A stretch of 36,203 nucleotides of DNA from Myxococcaceae bacterium (GTDB lineage Bacteria; Myxococcota; Myxococcia; Myxococcales; Myxococcaceae). The notes beneath the pieces are model-generated. The model was not told the DNA's origin. It ran no database searches and saw only the letters and a list, made by a program, of their open reading frames with translations. Positions 33,769 through 36,203 of the stretch are shown piece by piece. The position numbers were made by a program, and so were the translations under genes. The first letter of the stretch is position 1; every line of letters begins with the position of its first letter. The stretch covers positions 1 to 36,203 of the forward strand of contig JAIBBR010000043.1 of NCBI GenBank assembly GCA_019694575.1, written 5' to 3'.

Positions 33769-35459
33769 GATGCCTTCTTGCCAGCGCGCTGTGGTGGGTT
33801 GCGCTCCTGGGCGGTTGCGGCCTTACCTCCAACGCACCCCAAGTTCAGCTGTGTTCCTCTGACGCCGAGTGCGCCGATGGCCAGGTGTGTTTCCCCGATG
33901 GCTGCGGAGACCCTTTTAAAAACATCGTGGTCGAAGTCACCGTGAACAACGGCATTGGGCACTACGCCCAAGACTTTCCCGTGCCGGCGCCGATGAACGC
34001 GGCCAGTGTCAACATCGAGGCTTTTCCTCCCGTGGTGTTGACGGGCGAAATGGTGCAGCGCGTGTCGAGCCCCAACGGTGTCGCAGAGCAGCTTTATCAG
34101 TTGCCGGTGGTGGTGCGAGCCCAAGGGGTGAGTGCGCTGATTCCCGGGGTGGCTCGTAACTATGAAGTCAGCATTGCTCAGCCGGAGCGCGGTGCCTACG
34201 CGCTGTACCTGGGCACCGGCCGCTATACGGTCTCGGTCTACCCGGCCGACAAGTCGATACCCCCCGCGATCGCGCGGCAGGTGGTGGTGAACGCCGACAC
34301 CGCCAACGCGCTGAACTTTTCATTCCCCGCGCTCGAAGAGTTGCTGATCATCGGGGGGCGGTTGATCAAAAACCGACAGCTGGGCAGCCCCGGGGGTGAC
34401 GAAGTGGCGATCACCCAAACCGCGATGGACATTCAAGCCTTCGACGCCGCGACGGGGTTGCCGCTGTCGCAGCGCGTGCCGGTGTCTTCGGGCTTCAGTG
34501 GCAGCCGGGGCGATTTCGTGATGGGCGTTGACCCCGCGGCCAATGCGCTCGACTCGTTGTCATTGGTGGCCACCCCTCGCGAACCTTCGCCGACGGTGAT
34601 GGTGCCCGAGAAGACCTTCACCTTACTCAAGCCCTACCCGGCGAACCCCATATTAGAGCTGGGTGATTTCGGCGACCCGCTGCTGGGCGTGACGGGCAAC
34701 GTGGTGAGCAGCAACGGTGCCCCCATTGTGGGTGCGATGGTCAAACTCGAAGGCACGGTGATGGGTGGCGGCCAGTTTCGCGCCACGCCGGTGATGACTG
34801 ACAGCAACGGCCAGTTCAGCGTCAACCTGCTGCCCAATGGGCCGAACCAGAGCTACACGGCCACCGCGATTCCGCCTGGAGACAGCCCGTCAGGTTTGTG
34901 GACACTGCCCGTTCGCGCCACGTCGAATATGGCCAACCAGCCCATGCTCACGCCCAGCCGTCTCAATTGCCCCGACAAAGTGCTGGTGATTGGCACTCTT
35001 TTGCGACCCACCCGTGAGCCTGCGAGCGCGGTGAAGGTCATGGCCTACCAGAAGAGCAATAACCAGGCACCGACGTCGATTACGTCGAGTACCGACCCGC
35101 TCGGCCGGTTCACGTTGGCGCTCGACCCAGGCGACTATGAGCTCGAGTTTCTTCCCGGAGCCGACTTGCCGCGCATGAGCCGGTTGATCACGGTGAAACG
35201 CGAAGCGCCGACTGACGGCGGGCTGACCAGCAAGACGCTCGACCTGAAAGAGTTCGTGCTTTCGCGCGGGCGCGTCGTGCGCGGGGTGATTACCGCCAAG
35301 CAGAGCCCAGGAGCGGCCGCGACGGTGGCTCCGAACGCGGTGTTGCGTTTCTTTCGTGTTGCCAAACTCAATGGCAAAGAGAGCGCCCTGTTGTTGAGTG
35401 AAACAGTGGCCAATGCGCGCGGCGAGTATTCGGTGGTGATACCCACCAACGAGAAGTAG
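33765..35459 (+). CDS. Cys-rich lipoprotein with carboxypeptidase-regulatory-like repeats
   Basis: A 564-residue protein with a lipoprotein signal: MRCLLASALWWVALLGGC, with LGGC as lipobox. The next ~25 residues hold CSSDAECADGQVCFPDGC, a disulfide-type segment often seen after the lipid anchor in Myxococcota surface proteins. Several beta-sandwich units of the carboxypeptidase-regulatory (transthyretin-like) type follow, recognisable from VTGNVVSSNGAPIVGAMV...DSNGQFSVNLLP, then GTLLRPTREPASAVKVMAY...DPLGRFTLALDPGDYELEF and a last one ending GEYSVVIP. Probably exposed on a membrane surface; ligand unknown. The ATG at 33765 overlaps the previous stop; a TTG 12 bases upstream is less likely. 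The frame one base back (-1) stays open past the stop for more than 100 codons; see the following region. Confidence 0.82.
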   Translation: MRCLLASALWWVALLGGCGLTSNAPQVQLCSSDAECADGQVCFPDGCGDPFKNIVVEVTVNNGIGHYAQDFPVPAPMNAASVNIEAFPPVVLTGEMVQRVSSPNGVAEQLYQLPVVVRAQGVSALIPGVARNYEVSIAQPERGAYALYLGTGRYTVSVYPADKSIPPAIARQVVVNADTANALNFSFPALEELLIIGGRLIKNRQLGSPGGDEVAITQTAMDIQAFDAATGLPLSQRVPVSSGFSGSRGDFVMGVDPAANALDSLSLVATPREPSPTVMVPEKTFTLLKPYPANPILELGDFGDPLLGVTGNVVSSNGAPIVGAMVKLEGTVMGGGQFRATPVMTDSNGQFSVNLLPNGPNQSYTATAIPPGDSPSGLWTLPVRATSNMANQPMLTPSRLNCPDKVLVIGTLLRPTREPASAVKVMAYQKSNNQAPTSITSSTDPLGRFTLALDPGDYELEFLPGADLPRMSRLITVKREAPTDGGLTSKTLDLKEFVLSRGRVVRGVITAKQSPGAAATVAPNAVLRFFRVAKLNGKESALLLSETVANARGEYSVVIPTNEK

Positions 35460-35836
35460 CGGCTTTTAATGCAGAGCTGGCGACCCACGAGCTCGTACAG
35501 CTGGTTGCCTCCGAGAAGAGCATCGCGAGCACAATGGCCGATGCCTACGGCTTTTCACTCCACGCCGACACCGCCGTGCACCGGCTCGCCGCGTTGGGCA
35601 TTACCGTGCCTTCGCGACGACTGCCCCCGCCACCGCGCCGCCACAGCGAAGCCTCGCTGTCTGACGGGTTACCCAGAAAGCAAACGACTTCGACTGTCTG
35701 GACACTACTGCGCCCAGGGCTTCACTTCACCCTCGCCTACCGCCTCTCGATGCGGCTTCTTCAGGGGTGCTTTCCGTCTACCTGCACCAGCTCTCACTGT
35801 TGCAGCGCCCGGCTTTTCAGTTTGTTTTTCCTTTAG
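35456..35836 (+). pseudogene. Out-of-frame coding remnant after the lipoprotein gene
   Basis: In the -1 frame relative to the lipoprotein gene, translation runs VAAFNAELATHELV-QLVASEKSIASTMADAYGF, then DTAVHRLAALGITVPSRR-LPPPP and on to a stop at 35834-35836. Up to about 35665 the codons look like those of real genes here, and the middle (ASEKSIASTMADAYG, then DTAVHRLAALGI) resembles two helices of a DNA-binding domain. The following part is rich in Cys, Ser and Leu and does not look like protein. No good start lies at the front: an ATG at 35534 is inside the good part. I read it as the worn 3' part of a gene, or a frameshifted extension of the lipoprotein gene. Confidence 0.4.
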
Positions 35837-35916
35837 CCAGCGAGAGACACTGATTCTTACCTGCGCACCCAACATGCCTTGACGGAATTCACAGCTCCCC
35901 CCAATAGGTAAGCACT
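35837..35916. other. Non-coding stretch, nothing recognised
   Basis: Short AT-richer spacer after the remnant reading frame. A T-rich run just upstream (35811-35835) is not preceded by a clear hairpin, so I do not call a terminator. AGGT at 35906-35909 could serve as ribosome site for the small open frame that follows. Confidence 0.4.
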
Positions 35917-36111
35917 ATGGAAAACGGAGCTAAGGTCACGCTGCTCTCGGTGCTGGCCGTCGTCGGCATCGGAATCAAGGTTCTTGTCAGAGCCTCCCGC
36001 GCGAATCGGTCACCAAGCTTAAGCAGCTCATCGTCGTACGGCGATTCGGCGAATGAGCGGCTGTCGGGCTTTGGCAATCTAAACAGCTTCTCGGTGATTG
36101 TGGATCATTGA
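35917..36111 (+). CDS. Possible small membrane protein
   Basis: A 64-residue open frame starting with ATG, preceded 7 bases upstream by TAGGT. Residues 6-24 (KVTLLSVLAVVGIGIKVLV) would form a membrane helix, followed by basic residues and a serine-rich tail. It is not similar to any family I know. It is short and stands in a region without other clear genes, so it may be chance; its last 7 bases overlap a possible minus-strand gene end. Confidence 0.35.
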   Translation: MENGAKVTLLSVLAVVGIGIKVLVRASRANRSPSLSSSSSYGDSANERLSGFGNLNSFSVIVDH

Positions 36112-36203
36112 AAGCGGGCGACATGATTGGCGATGAGGCGAGGGGAGCGCTGAAAACGAGTAAAGGTGGCGCGCAGCGCGGAGTCGCGTTCGTCGGTCGT
36201 TCT
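36105..36203 (-). CDS. Possible C-terminal end of a gene entering from beyond the window
   Basis: On the minus strand the frame is open from the window edge to a stop at 36107-36105, giving 32 residues that end ATFTRFQRSPRLIANHVARFQ when read without the first part. The codons are mostly of the local GC-rich type. No start can be seen because the gene would begin outside. The plus strand is also open here from an ATG at 36123, so the strand assignment is uncertain. Confidence 0.3.
   Translation of the reverse strand, partial: RTTDERDSALRATFTRFQRSPRLIANHVARFQ

Noticed and set aside
35469-35882. Open frame of 137 codons in the right-end region
   Set aside because: Its translation is rich in Pro, Arg, Ser and Cys with no pattern of a folded protein, and the -1 frame beside it is more gene-like.
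1-36203. tRNA, rRNA, CRISPR arrays and insertion sequences
   Set aside because: No cloverleaf, rRNA core sequence, regular spacer-repeat array or intact transposase was recognised on reading both strands.

Overview
The window looks like a piece of a Myxococcota (myxobacterial) chromosome. This is an inference from gene content and GC-rich codon use: a phosphofructokinase gene directly followed by a Ser/Thr kinase (as in the Myxococcus xanthus pfk-pkn4 pair), two FHA-type sigma54 activators, a TIGR02996-type protein, and cysteine-rich lipoproteins. I saw no rRNA, tRNA, CRISPR array or intact mobile element.

Left part (10-7843): a minus-strand cbb3 cytochrome c oxidase operon in the order ccoI-ccoS-ccoNO(fused)-ccoQ-ccoP-ccoG, with most junctions overlapping. 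CcoN and CcoO are one polypeptide and CcoP carries a single haem c site. A TauE/SafE-like membrane protein diverges from ccoI, and a dyad symmetry lies between the two starts. Next (7846-9323) is a hipBA-type toxin-antitoxin pair with a perfect palindrome over its putative promoter. Then (9447-12776) comes a minus-strand group icd-mdh-TIGR02996 gene. A divergent FHA-sigma54 activator (12862-14199) runs into the 3' end of the next operon.

Centre (14180-27192): a 14-gene minus-strand operon, mostly joined by 1-4 base start/stop overlaps, that reads as an aryl polyene (xanthomonadin/APE-like) pigment pathway. An aromatic amino acid ammonia-lyase would make a cinnamate-type starter. A ligase-dehydratase fusion would load it onto one of two acyl carrier proteins. 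Two complete ketosynthases, a chain-length-factor-like protein, a ketoreductase and an ApeP-like dehydratase would build the polyene. A flavin halogenase-like enzyme could modify the aryl head. A glycosyltransferase-acyltransferase fusion, a second acyltransferase and a COG4648 membrane protein would handle lipid attachment. The first gene encodes an unrecognised membrane-anchored exported protein. No RND/MMPL exporter, LolA-like carrier, thioesterase or methyltransferase is visible.

Right part (27345-36203): a plus-strand run of phosphofructokinase, transmembrane Ser/Thr kinase, an exported TPR/coiled-coil protein and an FHA-GAF-sigma54 activator, followed by two overlapping lipoprotein genes. 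The last ~740 bases hold what looks like the out-of-frame remnant of a coding region, one possible small membrane ORF, and possibly the C-terminal end of a minus-strand gene entering from beyond the window.
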